Assembly (NCBI RefSeq): GCF_905220565.1
Contig: NC_059405.1
Span: 16,198,081 to 16,262,080 of the forward strand
Reading direction: 5' to 3'
Length of the DNA stretch: 64,000 nt
Source: Melitaea cinxia
Lineage: Eukaryota; Arthropoda; Insecta; Lepidoptera; Nymphalidae
Both the position numbers and the translations under genes were made by a program. Of this stretch, positions 1-11,249 are shown in pieces. The stretch's first letter is position 1. Every line of letters starts with the position of its first letter. The notes under the pieces were generated by a model. That model ran no database searches. It saw nothing but the letters and a program-made list of their open reading frames with translations, and was not told where the DNA came from.

Positions 1-189
1 GTTTGTGTCAAAAATAGGAATTTCACAAAAATTTCCAATTATTAACAAAATAGTAATTACTATTGAGCAAATATTTCAAATAGAAAATGTTAATATTATT
101 TATATTTGTTTAAAACGACAGACGTAATTGTGTTTGCCAAAACGTAACTACAGAATGATAAAATGGCCAAAAACTGAAAGTAGAGCTAT

Positions 190-341
190 GTACTCAGCGA
201 TTCGCTAGTACATCATAATGCCTACGTCCAAAAAATGGAATTCTCTACCAGTGTCTGTGTATCCGAAAAACTATAACCTGGGGATCTTTAAGTCGCGAGT
301 GAATAGGTAACTTCTAGGTAAGCGTGCTCCACCCTAGATCG
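190..341 (+). pseudogene. LINE ORF2 C-terminal remnant (jockey-like)
   Basis: Reading the frame through position 236 gives a peptide with the core WNSLPVSVYPKNYNLGIFK, then SRVNR, a stop, LLGKRAPP and another stop. The W-N-x-L-P followed by YNLGxFKxxVNRxLLG pattern is the familiar end of insect jockey/BS-type non-LTR reverse transcriptases. The internal stop after VNR and the lack of any upstream reverse transcriptase domain mark it as a dead 5'-truncated copy. The motif is seen directly; the clade is inferred from memory of the family. Confidence 0.7.
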
Positions 342-2050
342 CCTTTTCACTTATCATAATCATGTGAAATTGTGGTCAAACGCAAGCCTATCATTTAAAA
401 AAAAAATTTAATTTTGATTAAAAACAACACAAGGAAAATTCGTAAACGTTCAAATTTACATCAACGATCAAAAAACCCTAAATGAGGGATATATTTATTT
501 TTTCAGAAATTATCTATCTCGCCTAAGGGTAGGCGTGGGGAGCACTCATCTCTTATCTCGTCTTAGAGAATCTTAACTTTTCGACAAAACACGCCCTTTT
601 TTCGCGGCACCCTTACTAATGACGATACGTAGTTAACCAAAACGCTGATCCTCGGAATTCTAGAAAAATATTCTTATATTTTTTTTTTTTGGCTAGCCCT
701 TTTTTGCAGCTGTCAAAATTTTCTGCTTTTGATTCCAGGATTGTGGTTTCGATTCTCGCCCAAAGTTCGGCTGCTTTATCTAATATTTACTATGTATTTG
801 TAAAAAATACAAACGAGTATGTCTATAGCTGTCGATTGTCACAGTAAACACAGGAATCAAGTTGCCTAATTTACGCAGTCAGTGTACGCGAAGATTTGAA
901 AAAAAATACCAGATCTTCCTCCAGCTCAATTTGATACGTAGTTCGCTTATAAACACCACATGTTTGGGTATTCCGGTAAGCTGGCCATTCGCAACAGCCC
1001 GGCCTAAATTTTGTTAGAATTAAATTTGGATTCTTTTACGGGACTTTTCGATTTTGGACCGATACACTGCATCTGGGATCTGAATTGTTATTATGCAATA
1101 AGGACTATAGTGGAAGTTGTTTGTATATTGTGTGTTGGGAATTTCTTCTTTCTTCTGTTTTGGAGACAACTTTTTTATACTAGTTGTAGCATTTATCTAT
1201 AAAATACTCATATTGTTTATAACGACTAAAACCCTTTGGTTATTTGTTTAACTTTATGGTCACTAGTACAAACATTTATTTCGCCATAAGGCATACTTCA
1301 CTAACGTAAAAAAGTTCGAAATTTTATTTATACAGTTCACAGAAACACCTTTTAACTTGATTTATAGAGGAGGGTCAAGCTTTTGTGACATTTTAATTAA
1401 TCGTTCGCAGGTTCAAAAAAAATCGACGCTGCGTGACGTACGAGGGGGTAGGTTCAATATTAGAGAAATGTTTAGTGACATATTTCGTTGATGGGACTAA
1501 TATGTTTTGTAATATCGAGAGAAAAAGGGAAAAACTGAATTTTTTTTCATTGCACATAGTTTGTTCCTAAGGTAGGCTATAATGTTACACGCAGAATCGG
1601 GACTGGAATGGTAATTACAACCCTGAAGCGTAAGTCAAGTTTACAGCACTAATAGTATTGGCTAATATTGAAAACCACCCATAAATTTAACATACAGAAT
1701 ACCCAAAATGACTTGAAAGTTCCTCCTGATTCCTTCCAAATGACTCGAAAGTTGACTTTCCGATGATACTTCACCATGACACCAATAAAAAAAAATTAAA
1801 AATATAAATTTCACTTCAAAAGTTCTCCTTTGAGGTGCCGTGCCACCACGTTCTGGTTTTAATTAGGCGCTCATTAAAGCCCGGTCAAGCAACGTTAATC
1901 AACTGCAGTGACATAAAATTTTCATCACACGTCCCTACACTAATGTTCTGACTTATTTCAGCTCGTAAATTAAATATAATTCGCTGTGTTTTAAACTTTA
2001 AATAAAATTTTATTTGTATAGCTGAAAATTTTACAAGCCAAATTAATAAT
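342..2050. other. Unassigned AT-rich stretch
   Basis: No convincing gene, RNA or repeat was recognised. Open frames are short and AT-driven; none shows a domain or is bounded by good splice sites. The part up to about 400 may be the decayed 3' untranslated region of the LINE remnant before it. Confidence 0.5.
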
Positions 2051-2332
2051 ACTGAGGTAGGGCACAGCAGGAATTTCCTGCTCAAATTATGGAGCAGCCC
2101 GACTGGGGTAGTACCTCGACCTTACAGAAGATCACAGCTAAATAATATTGTTTTCAAGCAGTATTGTGTTCCTGTTGGTGAGTAAGGTGACCAGAGCTCC
2201 TGGGGGGGACTGGGGATTGGGTCGGCAGCGCGCTTGCGATGCTTCAGGTGTTGCAGGTGTCTATAAGCTACGGTAATCGCTTACCATCAGGTGAGCCGTA
2301 CGCTTGTTTGCCGACCTAGTGATATAAAAAAA
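2051..2332 (+). repeat. Element C, near full-length copy
   Basis: Starts with CTGAGGTAGGGCACAGCAGG, contains the family blocks AGCCCGACTGGGGTAGTACC, GATCACAGCTAAATAAT and GTAATCGCTTACCATCAGGT, and ends in GATATAAAAAAAA. At least a dozen further copies lie in this window on both strands (for example 9752, 17520, 21342, 29773, 36766). The one-sided A-rich end suggests retroposition. I know this sequence as a very common lepidopteran interspersed repeat but cannot name its class with confidence. Confidence 0.85.
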
Positions 2333-2339
2333 AAACTGA

Positions 2340-2512
2340 AAAAAAAACGAGTGAGCTTGAGACCACACGAAGTAAAACTTCTGCACAATAGGCCTGCACT
2401 GTGTCTTAGATAAGTTAGTGAAGATAGAGAAGGAGAATTACGTTTCGTATATTACTGTAAGAGCAAATAAAGAAGTTTTACTTCAGTCGTGTGGTCTAAA
2501 GCACACTGGTTT
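2340..2512. mobile_element. MITE-like element with terminal inverted repeats (family O)
   Basis: The left end reads AGACCACACGAAGTAAAACT and the right end, on the other strand, reads AGACCACACGACTGAAGTAA followed by AACTTCT, so the two ends are imperfect inverted repeats of roughly 35 bp. There is no coding capacity. Related right ends occur near 17040 and 58420. It abuts the A-run of the preceding C element. Confidence 0.6.
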
Positions 2513-3305
2513 TTTTTTTCATTTTTATTTGTATAACTCAATTTTATGTATTTTAATTTAGTCGGTACTTCATTAAAGTATAATTATTTATTATTTTTGT
2601 TACAGGTAAACATTTCGACTTAACTGTATTCGTGTCTTGTTCTGTTATTCTCGGTAAGTATTTTAAGCACTCTGTTTTAACGCTCGCGTTTATATACGTC
2701 TGTGGATAATGTTTTTGATGTAACTTCTTTTTCTTTATTTTTTTAAAAGGTAAAAAAGGTTAAATTTGAAAGAGGTTTTGTCTGGGTCAATTGTTGTTTT
2801 ACATTTTTATTTTGAACATATTTAATATGTATTTCTTGTATAAATATTACATGCATATGTGAAATTATGTGAAAAGGTTAATACTTAATCGCAAATTTAA
2901 ACAATTACAAGCTTAAGTTAGATTTTGAACCCTATCAGCTTAAGAACTTCTAAGCTCACTTACTTGCCACGATAATTTATTTCTACTTAAGCCACAGATA
3001 GCACAACTAGTCGATACAGAATTAGACTGTATGGAATTAATTTAACCACATACATGTCTTTAGAAATTAGGTAAACATTTGATGTTTATATAATTATATT
3101 AATTTCGTATGCTGTTGTAGATTCACTCATAAGACGAAGTCGATTTCTTTATATATATAACAATTAATATAATTTATTTATCACAATACAGTAGACATAC
3201 AATGCATATTTACAAAATAATAATACAAATGCATTATTGAAAATGAATTTACTAGCATTCACGATTGATTACCAACAGTCAAAGAAGTTATCATAAAAGG
3301 CTCTT
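2513..3305. other. Unassigned stretch with a weak exon-like segment
   Basis: AT-rich with no recognised repeat. At 2606-2653 a 48-bp segment is preceded by a T-rich tract ending TTACAG and followed by GTAAGTATT. One frame through it is open (KHFDLTVFVSCSVILG). It is too short and unsupported to call an exon. Confidence 0.35.
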
Positions 3306-3352
3306 AATAATTGTGTTGGTATGTAAACAAAATAATTGTGTTGGTATGTAAA
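3306..3352. repeat. Two tandem copies of a 25-bp unit
   Basis: AATAATTGTGTTGGTATGTA occurs at 3306 and again at 3331, a perfect short duplication at the edge of an H element. Confidence 0.8.
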
Positions 3353-3508
3353 ATGTGTGTGTTTGTGTACTTAAGTACGCACGTAAGAAGTTATACTTCA
3401 TTGGCTAGCTAACTTCATGTTGCTAACTTCTTCTTCGTTGACTTGTTTCTTGTTAAATTCAGGGTGTTGGTTTTTGCGTGACGGTGTGCGTGCGTAGGGT
3501 GTACTTCA
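3348..3508 (+). repeat. Dispersed repeat H, copy 1
   Basis: Shares GTAAGAAGTTATACTT, ATTGGCTAGCTAA, CCAACTTCTTCTTCGTTGAC-like and CAGGGTGTTGG blocks with 35808-36095. This copy is uninterrupted, so it defines the empty site for the LINE fragment inserted in the second copy. Confidence 0.65.
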
Positions 3509-3668
3509 AAAAAAAACAGACTTCAATTGACAATTACATTGACAAGTAATAAAACGAGAATATTATCAACTTAGATAATCGAAAAAACAAAGAGATTGCG
3601 CCATCAAAATCGGTACACCCAGTAAAAGATTATGTCCTCCTCCTTTTTTTTTTGAAGTTGGCTAAAAT
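3508..3668 (-). repeat. Element E, shortened copy
   Basis: Both ends of element E are present on the minus strand: the CAGACTTCAATT end at about 3516 and the TCCTCCTCCTTTTTTTTTTG end at about 3640, with the middle mostly deleted. Full copies are at 56296 and 57369. Confidence 0.65.
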
Positions 3669-4025
3669 GATTCCACCATCATTACGGTATAAGTTTCATC
3701 CATTATCGTTTAACGCGTTATAAACATGTCTCTTAGAAGCGGTATTCATAAGTCTCGGTGATATATTGAGTTATTACAGGCCGGCGGTCCTTCGGTCAGC
3801 GTTCCTTGAGGGCTTGAAGGGAATTTATTCGCGAGAGTAAATCTCTCGTGACGCACGCGCGGTTTCCTCATTTCGTTTCGTTAATGGTGAAGTCGTTTTA
3901 GACTTAGTGGGATTTTAGCGGTTAGTTTAAGGATATATTTTTTTGTTCGAATCGTTTACTTTTCAAATTATTCTGCGATGAAAGTAATGGGATGTGATAA
4001 TAGGTTGACGTTGTATTCAGAATGA

Positions 4026-4559
4026 AAAGTAACTTTTTTCAAATAGGCTTCAAAAGCACTTTGGAATCGTCATTGTACAAATTAAAATTTTTAACGCTTC
4101 AGCCTGTAATATCTCACTACTAGGCATAGGCCTCTTTCCCCATGTAGGAGAAAGATCAGAGCTTAATCCACCACGCTGCTCCAATGCGGGTTGGCGGATA
4201 TAATCCCTACTATGAGTAACGATCGCTATCAGGTGTACATGATAACAACCGGCACCGACGGCTTAACGTGCTCTCCGAGGCACGGTGGGGAGACCCACAA
4301 GGACTGCACAAACACCCAGACCACGGCAAACACCTGTATGGCCAATACAAATGTTTGTCATTTGTGGGGATCGAACCCGCAGCCGCCAGCGCAACAGGTA
4401 CAATCCATGGCTTTAACCGTTGCGCCAACGCGGCGTCAAATTTTTAAAATGATAATTATTTTTTAAAATGAAGTTACCACCGATTCCGGACTGTTGATTC
4501 TGCAGAGAAGAATCGGCAAGAAACTCCGCAGTTACTCTTTTATCAATAATATAACTGTG
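4026..4559 (-). repeat. LINE 3' end M, split by a SINE B insertion
   Basis: The minus strand reads a LINE 3' end whose parts lie at 4445-4559 (AGAATCAACAGTCCGGAATC block) and 4026-4090 (TGACGATTCCAAAGTGCTTT, then AAGCCTATTTGAA). The same order occurs without interruption at 37935-38110 on the plus strand. The gap is filled by a SINE B with a 10-bp target duplication, so M is the older insertion. Confidence 0.75.
4095..4437 (-). mobile_element. SINE B, full-length tRNA-derived copy with target-site duplication
   Basis: The minus strand begins with a tRNA-like head (CGTTGGCGCAACGG, later a B-box-like GGTTCGATCCC) and ends with GGCCTATGCCTAGTAGTGAG and GGCTGAAGCG. It is flanked by the 10-bp direct repeat AAATTTTTAA at 4085-4094 and 4438-4447, which supports retroposition into the LINE M tail. 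Its 3' tail resembles that of family D, suggesting it borrows D-type LINE machinery. Open frames in both directions across it are repeat-derived. Confidence 0.88.
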
Positions 4560-4966
4560 TTTTACGTGATTTAAGACACGGCAAGATTATTGAACACAAT
4601 TGGTTAACCATTGTAGTGTGCATCTACTTACGGCAGTTTTATTGTTTTTTGTGACAAAGTAGTTTTACTTCTTTAATGCCCAATAGGAAGATACTGTTAA
4701 AGTATAATAATAATAATAATTAATAATTATTATTTATTTATTTTGCCAGAATATGGGTTATAGCTTTAATTTCTCTTAGTACATTTGTAATGTTTTTTTT
4801 TTTTCAATTACTCAATTATTTTAACTTTTATATTTTATAAATAAAGTTAAATTGTACTAAAGAAAAAGACACACTAAGTAAAAGTAGAAATAATATTTTT
4901 CAAGAAACTATTAAAAACTATTAAAAAAAATTAGACAAAAAATATTTCATATTTAACACAATAATC
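4560..4966. other. Unassigned AT-rich stretch
   Basis: Includes a short (AAT)n-like run near 4708-4730. No gene or recognised repeat. Confidence 0.5.
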
Positions 4967-5030
4967 ACGATTCAGCCTTTACCATCCCACTGCTGGGCAC
5001 AGCCCTCTTCTTCCATGTAGCAGAATGATT
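4967..5030 (-). repeat. SINE B 3' fragment
   Basis: Reads CATCCCACTGCTGGGCACAG and the start of the CTTCCATGTAG block, then loses similarity; a 5'-truncated, diverged B copy. Confidence 0.7.
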
Positions 5031-5299
5031 TTTAACTCAATAAAAACTATTGTTATTTTATAATTTAACCGATCTATGAAAAATTATAAACAGTAACAAG
5101 CACGGGTCATTTTTGAAGTGTCGCTTTTGTGTACACTCGCGGCGCCGCATTTGCAGTTTAAATTCGATTTTGTACTTTAGAGTTCCGCCGCTCTAAAGCT
5201 TTTAATGTAAAATATTAAGACTTTTTTTCGTTTTACAGTGGCTTTGCGTCGTGAATAGAAAAGAGTGATGTTTTAGAAATCTTTTAAGGGCTTGCTTGA

Positions 5300-5565
5300 T
5301 CGTATTATATATATTTTTATACAACTAGATCGGTAAACAAGCGTATGGCTCAGCTGGCTAAGGCTTACCGTAGCTAACAGACGCCTACAACACCAGAAAC
5401 ATCGCAAGCGCGTTGCCGACCTAATCCCATCCCTATCCCCTGCAGGAGCTCTGGCCACTTTACTTACCTCAGGAATACAACACTGCTTGAAAAGAGCATT
5501 ATTTAGCTATGATATTCTTTAATGTCGAGATACCCACAGTCAGTCTGCTCCAGATTTAGAGCAGG

Positions 5566-5570
<5 letters not shown>
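5300..5570 (-). repeat. Element C, diverged copy
   Basis: Minus-strand copy: CTAGATCGGTAAACAAGCGT, CTTACCGTAGCTAACAGACG, CGCAAGCGCGTTGCCGACC and CAGGAGCTCTGG appear in the expected order. The 5' end runs into an AAT repeat. Confidence 0.8.
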
Positions 5571-5599
<29 letters not shown>

Positions 5600-5735
5600 C
5601 TCTTTATTGTACACTACAAAGAAATGTTACAAAAGGGATACATACGAAGTAAGATGTACAAAGGCGGTCTTATCGCTAAGAGCGATTTCTTCCAGACAAC
5701 CTTAGGGTATAGGACAGGGCATATAAAATGAGAAT
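5566..5735 (-). repeat. LINE 3' end F with (ATT)n tail
   Basis: On the minus strand this ends with GTTGTCTGGAAGAAATCGCT, GATAAGACCGCC, TTGTACATC, a TACAATAAAGAGTATT polyadenylation-like region and then (ATT)n. Other copies are at 27252, 31476 and 43195 (plus strand). Only the 3' untranslated region survives. Confidence 0.75.
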
Positions 5736-5896
5736 ATATCTTTCTGTGCCCTACCTCAGTTAAATATCGATTTAATCCTAGTAACAATTATACAGTATAT
5801 TTTATCACTGTGGTATCTGCAGTGATAAATAATAATAAAAATGTTTATAATAAGTGAAGTTTCTATGCATAAAAACGCGTTTTTTTTTGGCGTTTA

Positions 5897-6092
5897 ATTT
5901 TAACTGACTGAAAAAAGAAGGTGGTTTTTAATTCGACTGTGTGGACCGAAAAGCACTTTTAAACTTTTTAACTTTAACAAGCACTTTTTCATCGTTTTCT
6001 CTAATAGTGCGTGTTTACTTGTCTATTTTTTCGTCTATATTGTAATTGAAGTCAGTTTTTGTTCGGAAGTTCGTTTGCGAGCAAACACTATT
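5897..6092 (+). repeat. Element E, internally deleted copy
   Basis: Starts TAACTGACTGAAAAAAGAAG, contains CTATTTTTTCGTCTAT, and ends GAAGTCAGTTTTTGTTC followed by GTTTGCGAGCAAACAC. Much of the centre is missing compared with 56296-56905. Confidence 0.65.
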
Positions 6093-6739
6093 AATAAAAA
6101 AATATGTTGTATGGTTATTGAAAAATTGAAGATCGCACTCAGGGGCGAACAATTGGAGAGACCGTTGTCCAACAGTTAACAGTATGGTAATTATGAATGT
6201 GGTGATGATATTTTTATGGCGATGGTGATTAAGTTAGTGTGTATGATTAGCATCATAGGGATAATCATCATACAGAACACCTTCGTGTGTGTGTTCGACT
6301 AATTCTGGACCGACCTTATATCGCTGAATATAATATGTATAGGACTATAAGCCTTAATAGTTTGTTTGCTTTGTCAGGTTTAATTTGTCTGATAAGACTA
6401 CAAAGTTACGGTTAAAATTAGTTGTGTTATATGTATAGGAAATTGTATATCATCCAATCACACCTTTCTCGTCTATCATACTGACAATCTTCACATAAAA
6501 TAAATTACTTATACATTCATTTTAATTAGCATTTAAAATAAACGCCAGTCTCGAACGCTATTAAATTTTAAGTGGTCTCCCTCTATCGTCACTGTTGAAT
6601 CTGTACGTGGGCGGAATTCGGTAGTCATTGAAAGGTGATAAGTACGATTTGAGTCGAAACGTGAGATGAAACTATTTAATTATGTTTAAAATATTCTTCT
6701 GCCTTTGTAAGTGTTCACTCTTCGAATCATCACAGCGGC
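6093..6739. other. Unassigned stretch
   Basis: No gene, RNA or family member recognised. Confidence 0.45.
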
Positions 6740-6906
6740 ATAGAAGCGTACGGTTCGTCTGTTTATAAGCGGATACATATGAACGCCTGTAACATCAAAA
6801 GTATCCGAGTGTTGCCGACTAACAAACCCCTCCATGAACGGGAGGCCACCTAGACAGCGAATCGTAGGCTACCTTAATCGCCACAAGAACACAATACTAC
6901 TTTAGA
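6740..6906 (-). repeat. Element C, strongly diverged fragment
   Basis: GAAGCGTACGGTTCGTCTG and a GTTGCCGAC block, then AACACAATACTACTTTAGA, follow the minus-strand order of element C with many substitutions. It directly abuts SINE A. Confidence 0.55.
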
Positions 6907-7125
6907 ATAAATATCTTATAACATACACACACGGTTGTCTGTTTCTATAGTAAGAAACTTAATGCTTGTCTTATAGGGTAACAGCTGACTGTTATAGCTA
7001 ATTTTTATTTTTGATACATATTATAGATAATATAAATACAAATATTACACCGAGATTCAGGCGGAAATCGAACCCGCAACCCGCGGATCAGAAAGTAGGG
7101 CCGCTACAAACTGCGCCAACGGACT
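6907..7125 (-). mobile_element. SINE A, near full-length copy
   Basis: The minus strand starts CCGTTGGCGCAGTTTGTAGC (tRNA-like, A-box), carries GGGTTCGATTTCCG as B-box, the central AATATTTGTATTTAT, and a 3' end with CCGTGTGTGTATGTTATAAG. Copies are at 7760, 29430, 30541 and 58628. Confidence 0.8.
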
Positions 7126-7222
7126 AATCAATATGGACAGAATGTTCTGAGTGTGAGTGGGTTGTTTAAAAAACAAATTTAATATATAGAATTGACTTTT
7201 CAACAACTATTTTATATTTTAA

Positions 7223-7397
7223 TACTAGCTGCCCGGACTAAACCGGAATAAATGTAACGTTTTCCAGGTGTTGACGTTAATTTATATATATATATTTTTT
7301 TTTTTTTTTTTTTTTTTAATTATAAAAACCGTCCGAGAGCCAGGAACATAAAAAAAAACTTTAGCGCTTAGCAACATTCATTTTTATATATATAAAT
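7223..7397 (-). repeat. Dispersed repeat I2, minus copy
   Basis: Reads CTAGCTGCCCGGACTAAACC at one end and GCGCTTAGCAACATTCATTT at the other, matching 32680-32861 in the opposite orientation. It contains a T-run at about 7288-7317. The CTAG-type terminus recalls Helitron ends, but I cannot confirm the class. Confidence 0.6.
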
Positions 7398-7759
7398 AAC
7401 ACACAATAATAGAAAATACCGCATATCGTTATAAGATAAATTTTTCCCCGTCGCTACGTTCGATGTTATAATCCTAATTGTTTCGTTATAATATCATCAA
7501 TATAATTTATAATTAAAATCCAATCAAGTTATCGTTAGCGCTGTTATGATAATTAGGTATTATCGGCGCTGTCGGGTAATTAATTCAGTCGGAGGACCTG
7601 TAATCGACTCTGTGTTTTGCATAAGCGCGGTCATCACTGGATTACATTCAGATTAGTTTGTGACCTAGAGTGTGTATATAGGAATTGGCAGATTAATCGT
7701 CAGATTTTACTCATTTTATTGATAAAAATATTAGCCTTTTATTCATATAATATAAAACA
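7398..7759. other. Unassigned AT-rich stretch
   Basis: Nothing recognised; short open frames only. Confidence 0.45.
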
Positions 7760-7982
7760 AATATTTCTAACATACACACACGGTCGTCTGTTCTTAGGAT
7801 AGAAGAAGGTACTTAATATTTGTTTTATATGTAACTGCTGTTACATACAGGCGACTGATATAGCTGACAATTTTTTTTGTCAAAAAATATAGATACATAT
7901 AAATATCACATCCAGGACCGGGCTGGTAATCAAACCCATAACACTTAGATTAAAAAGCAGGCTTACTGCAAACTGCGCATAG
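7760..7982 (-). mobile_element. SINE A, diverged copy
   Basis: Shares the 3' end CATACACACACGGTCGTCTG and the tRNA-head remnant CTTACTGCAAACTGCGC with 6907-7125. It lies less than 1 kb away in the same orientation but is more decayed, so it is probably an older separate insertion. Confidence 0.7.
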
Positions 7983-8185
7983 AATAATTATAATTTGTTT
8001 AAAGTAAAAAGTATAAATTCACACGAGGAAATGAAATATGTTTAAAAAGTTCACTCGCGTTACATTTTATCGCGTACATGAAAAATGGGTCGCGTTAAAT
8101 AATAAAAAAAAAAAAACTTGCATAATTCAAGGATTTTTCCTAGAAAGAAACGTAAAATAAGATGGCGTGTGAGATGAACAGGGAC

Positions 8186-8206
8186 GGCAGGACCCCTTGT
8201 CCTGCC
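8186..8206. other. Perfect short hairpin
   Basis: GGCAGGAC, loop CCCTT, GTCCTGCC: eight paired bases with a five-base loop, GC-rich within AT-rich surroundings. Confidence 0.6.
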
Positions 8207-8373
8207 TAGTTCCTAGCTCTTTTATCAGTTTACATGATCTAGATTCTAGGATGCTGAGCTGAAACTGTGCTTAATGGATTACTTTAGAATGACGCATTAT
8301 TTTGTGATAGCTGCGTTATATGTACGTATTAGGAACGATAGATGTATTATTCTTGTTCTTAATGTGTGTGTTT

Positions 8374-8374
<1 letters not shown>

Positions 8375-8441
<67 letters not shown>
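8375..8441. repeat. (TA)n microsatellite
   Basis: About 33 uninterrupted TA dinucleotides. Confidence 0.95.
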
Positions 8442-8445
<4 letters not shown>

Positions 8446-8569
8446 AATTTAATCGACTTTAGAACAGGAGAAAAGATACTATATGCACTTGATAGAATTT
8501 TACTGATTATAAAGATAATTAGTAAGGAAAAGAGAAAGTTTTGCAAAAGCTATTACTACCCGTCGTTTA

Positions 8570-8830
8570 CTTTAATATTAAAAGAACTATGTTTATAACA
8601 ATTATTACTTTATATATTGCAAAGCTTCAAATTACCCTCTATTAATTTAATATTAAAAGAACTATGTCTTTGATGATCATTACTTATTAAAAGAACTGTA
8701 TTTGAAATAATTATTATCATATATCAAATAGCGTCCAATTACCCTCCATTACTTAAATGTCAGAAGAAGCACATTTATGATACTTAATTATTACTTTATG
8801 TATAATATATTTTTAAGAATAAGGTAAATA
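8570..8830. repeat. Degenerate tandem repeat
   Basis: TATTAAAAGAACTATGT recurs at about 8576 and 8652, with a diverged version near 8687. The partner block CAAATTACCCTCTATTA recurs as CCAATTACCCTCCATTA near 8743. The spacing suggests decayed units of about 75 bp. Confidence 0.6.
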
Positions 8831-9751
8831 AGACAAAGGAAATGGTAACCATTAAATTATATTATTATTGTCATATCATCATTATTACACAGTTACAAAC
8901 TCACAAAAATAGTTATAATATGAATATAACTTAATAACTTGAATTTCAACATTATAAGAATTAAGAAATACATAGCATAGGTTACAAGGGTAAATAAATA
9001 TAAGCAGAAGAACTAATTACATACTGGAAATGTAATAAAATACCTTATTGTACTTATCTTAGTTCTGGTCGGCGGCTCGTCAGGGAAAAGAGAGCTTTGC
9101 CTACCGACATACGATATTTATAACATAGCCCAAGCCGTAATGTCAAATCATCTACATTTCACTGTTTTAAAGATTATAAATCAAGAGAAGAGTTGCCACC
9201 AGAAAAACTAAGTATAATTAAATTAAACAACGTTATAAAAATAATATTATATAAAGAAAATATGTAGGAAAATTAATAATTATCTATTACACTCATCCAT
9301 ACGATCCTCATATTTTTTGTATCTTTGAGTACGGTAATGGGATCTCCGTTATCTTGAATTGAAACTTAGCAAAAATTGGATTTGAGGTTTTTGACTGGTG
9401 TTTGTTCTACTTTTTTATATTTTCATTTCTCAACTATCGCAATCCATTGCTAGACATACGTCTATCCAAGTTCGTGACAAATATCATGGTTGTCCACAAC
9501 CCTCAGCTAACCACCAAATACGTATTATACCTGAGTGGTCACAGTCACATAGAATTATTGCAATGATTCGATGTTGACCTTTTGTTAACAGGTCCATTAG
9601 AATGTAATTTGAGAAACAACAGTACCTACTTCTGTTTTATTAGTAGTTTTATATTGTGACCGACTTTTAATTTTTAATTGACGAGGAAACATGCAATATT
9701 TTAAGAAACCGCATGTGGAATTCCATTGAGAATTCAATATTTTCGAATTTG
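8831..9751. other. Unassigned AT-rich stretch
   Basis: No gene or recognised element in about 0.9 kb. Confidence 0.45.
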
Positions 9752-10031
9752 GTAACTGAGGTAGGGCACAGCAGGAATTTCCAGCTCAAAAATATGGAGC
9801 AGCCCGACTGGGGTAGTACCTCGACCTTACAGAAGATCACAGCTAAATAATACTGTTTTCAAGCAGTATTGTGTTCCTGTTGGTGAGTAAGGTGACCAGA
9901 GCTCCTGGGGGGATTGGGGATTGGGTCGGCAGCGCGCTTGCGATGCTTCTGGTGTTGCAGGCGTCTATAAGCTACGGTAATCGCTTACCATCAGGTGAGC
10001 CGTATGCTTGTTTGCCGAGCTTGTTGTATAA
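9752..10031 (+). repeat. Element C, full-length copy
   Basis: Very close to the 2051 copy: AACTGAGGTAGGGCACAGCA at the start, GCTCCTGGGGGGATTGGGGA in the middle, and TTGTATAAAAAAA at the end. The low divergence suggests recent activity. Confidence 0.88.
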
Positions 10032-10429
10032 AAAAACGTTAACAATGTTAAGGGTAAATGATAAACGATTAATGTTAAAGTTGAGATGAGTTGATGTTTG
10101 GATGCTGTGATTGATCGTGTAATCGAGACGCGTTCGGCGGTTTGTTTTAGCGAGCGCGTCGTCTCGTGTTCCGTATCCATCAACTTGCCGTACCGAGAAC
10201 TCGTATAACTACCCGATGGCTTGTGACTTTATTATTATGCTATAAATTTAAGCTTTATAGTTATTATTTCAGAGAAAAACAGCTATGACCCTTAAGTTTC
10301 AAACGCTACTGATGTGTTTGATCGACTCTTTCACGCACTCTTCACTTTGATAACGATGCATACGTTGTTCACGTGCAATAATATCAGATTAAATATTGTT
10401 TAATAAACTAATAATTGTTATATAAGGAT

Positions 10430-10689
10430 GTAACGAACTCAGGGTTAGAAGACAATTGGCCCTAGCTGTTTAGATGTTAAATCTTATTAGGGGCAAGCTA
10501 AATAAGCCAGAGTTGCTCGGAAGGATATCCTTCAATGTGCCGGACCGCTACATGGAGAGGAGGCGGCGGCCGCAGCTGCTAGCGGAGCCCCGCACGCGCA
10601 CTAACTTGCCGCGGGAGTCGCCGCTCACTCGCGCCACACGCCTTCTGAATCAGTTGTCAGATCGGGTGAACCTATCTGTTGTACTCTGA
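10430..10689 (+). pseudogene. LINE reverse-transcriptase ORF, C-terminal remnant
   Basis: The frame from 10474 reads about 71 residues including NLIRGKLNKPELLGRISFNV and a tail rich in RxxxLLNxLSDRVNL, ending at a stop. This F-x-L-x-x-G-K-L-x-x-P-E-L-L followed by V-P, R-T and a terminal LN pattern is typical of the C-terminus of insect CR1/jockey-type ORF2 proteins. The same frame continues upstream as RRQLALAV but is cut by a TAG at 10471. GC-rich compared with its surroundings. The motif is observed; the clade is inferred. Confidence 0.7.
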
Positions 10690-11177
10690 ATAAATTCACA
10701 AGAGCTGCTTTATTTATTATATGTTATGGTTAGTGGTTGTTTTTGGTTATAATATTTTAGTATTATATGTACTATCGCATTAGGTAATAAGCCTATAATG
10801 GTAGTATATTTATGGAAATAAATAAATAGTGTTGAATAGTTTTTGTTTGTTTATAAAGCAAACTAGGTAAAATATCAGAAACGTCTTATATCGTGAAATT
10901 TGCATATGTACATCCTAGTCTAATGGAAGTGGATTTGTAAATATCCCTTAAAACATGCTCACACTAGCGGTTTAAGTTTTAGTGGATTAAACGAACTTAA
11001 TACATACATTTATGATACATATACAAATGTGCAAACAATTTTGTGCAGGATTAAATTAAACCACATATAATGTATAACATTTCTAAGCATTATACGAAAT
11101 ATTAGTTAGGCTTCTCGCTTGTTCCCGGCCTAAATATTACTTGTCGTAATATCACTGCATGTATATCTTATACTATT
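10690..11177. other. Unassigned stretch after LINE remnant
   Basis: The first part is probably the LINE 3' untranslated region; the rest is AT-rich with nothing recognised. Confidence 0.4.
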
Positions 11178-11191
11178 AAACGAGCAATTCT

Positions 11192-11249
<58 letters not shown>

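Noticed and set aside
4191..4466. Opposing frames of 72-91 codons near 4.2-4.4 kb, repeated at 40.2-40.4 kb
   Set aside because: Both are translations of SINE B, which is noncoding.
8274..8598. Overlapping open frames on both strands near 8.3-8.6 kb
   Set aside because: They are produced by translation of the (TA)n microsatellite (alternating I and Y) and have no other content.
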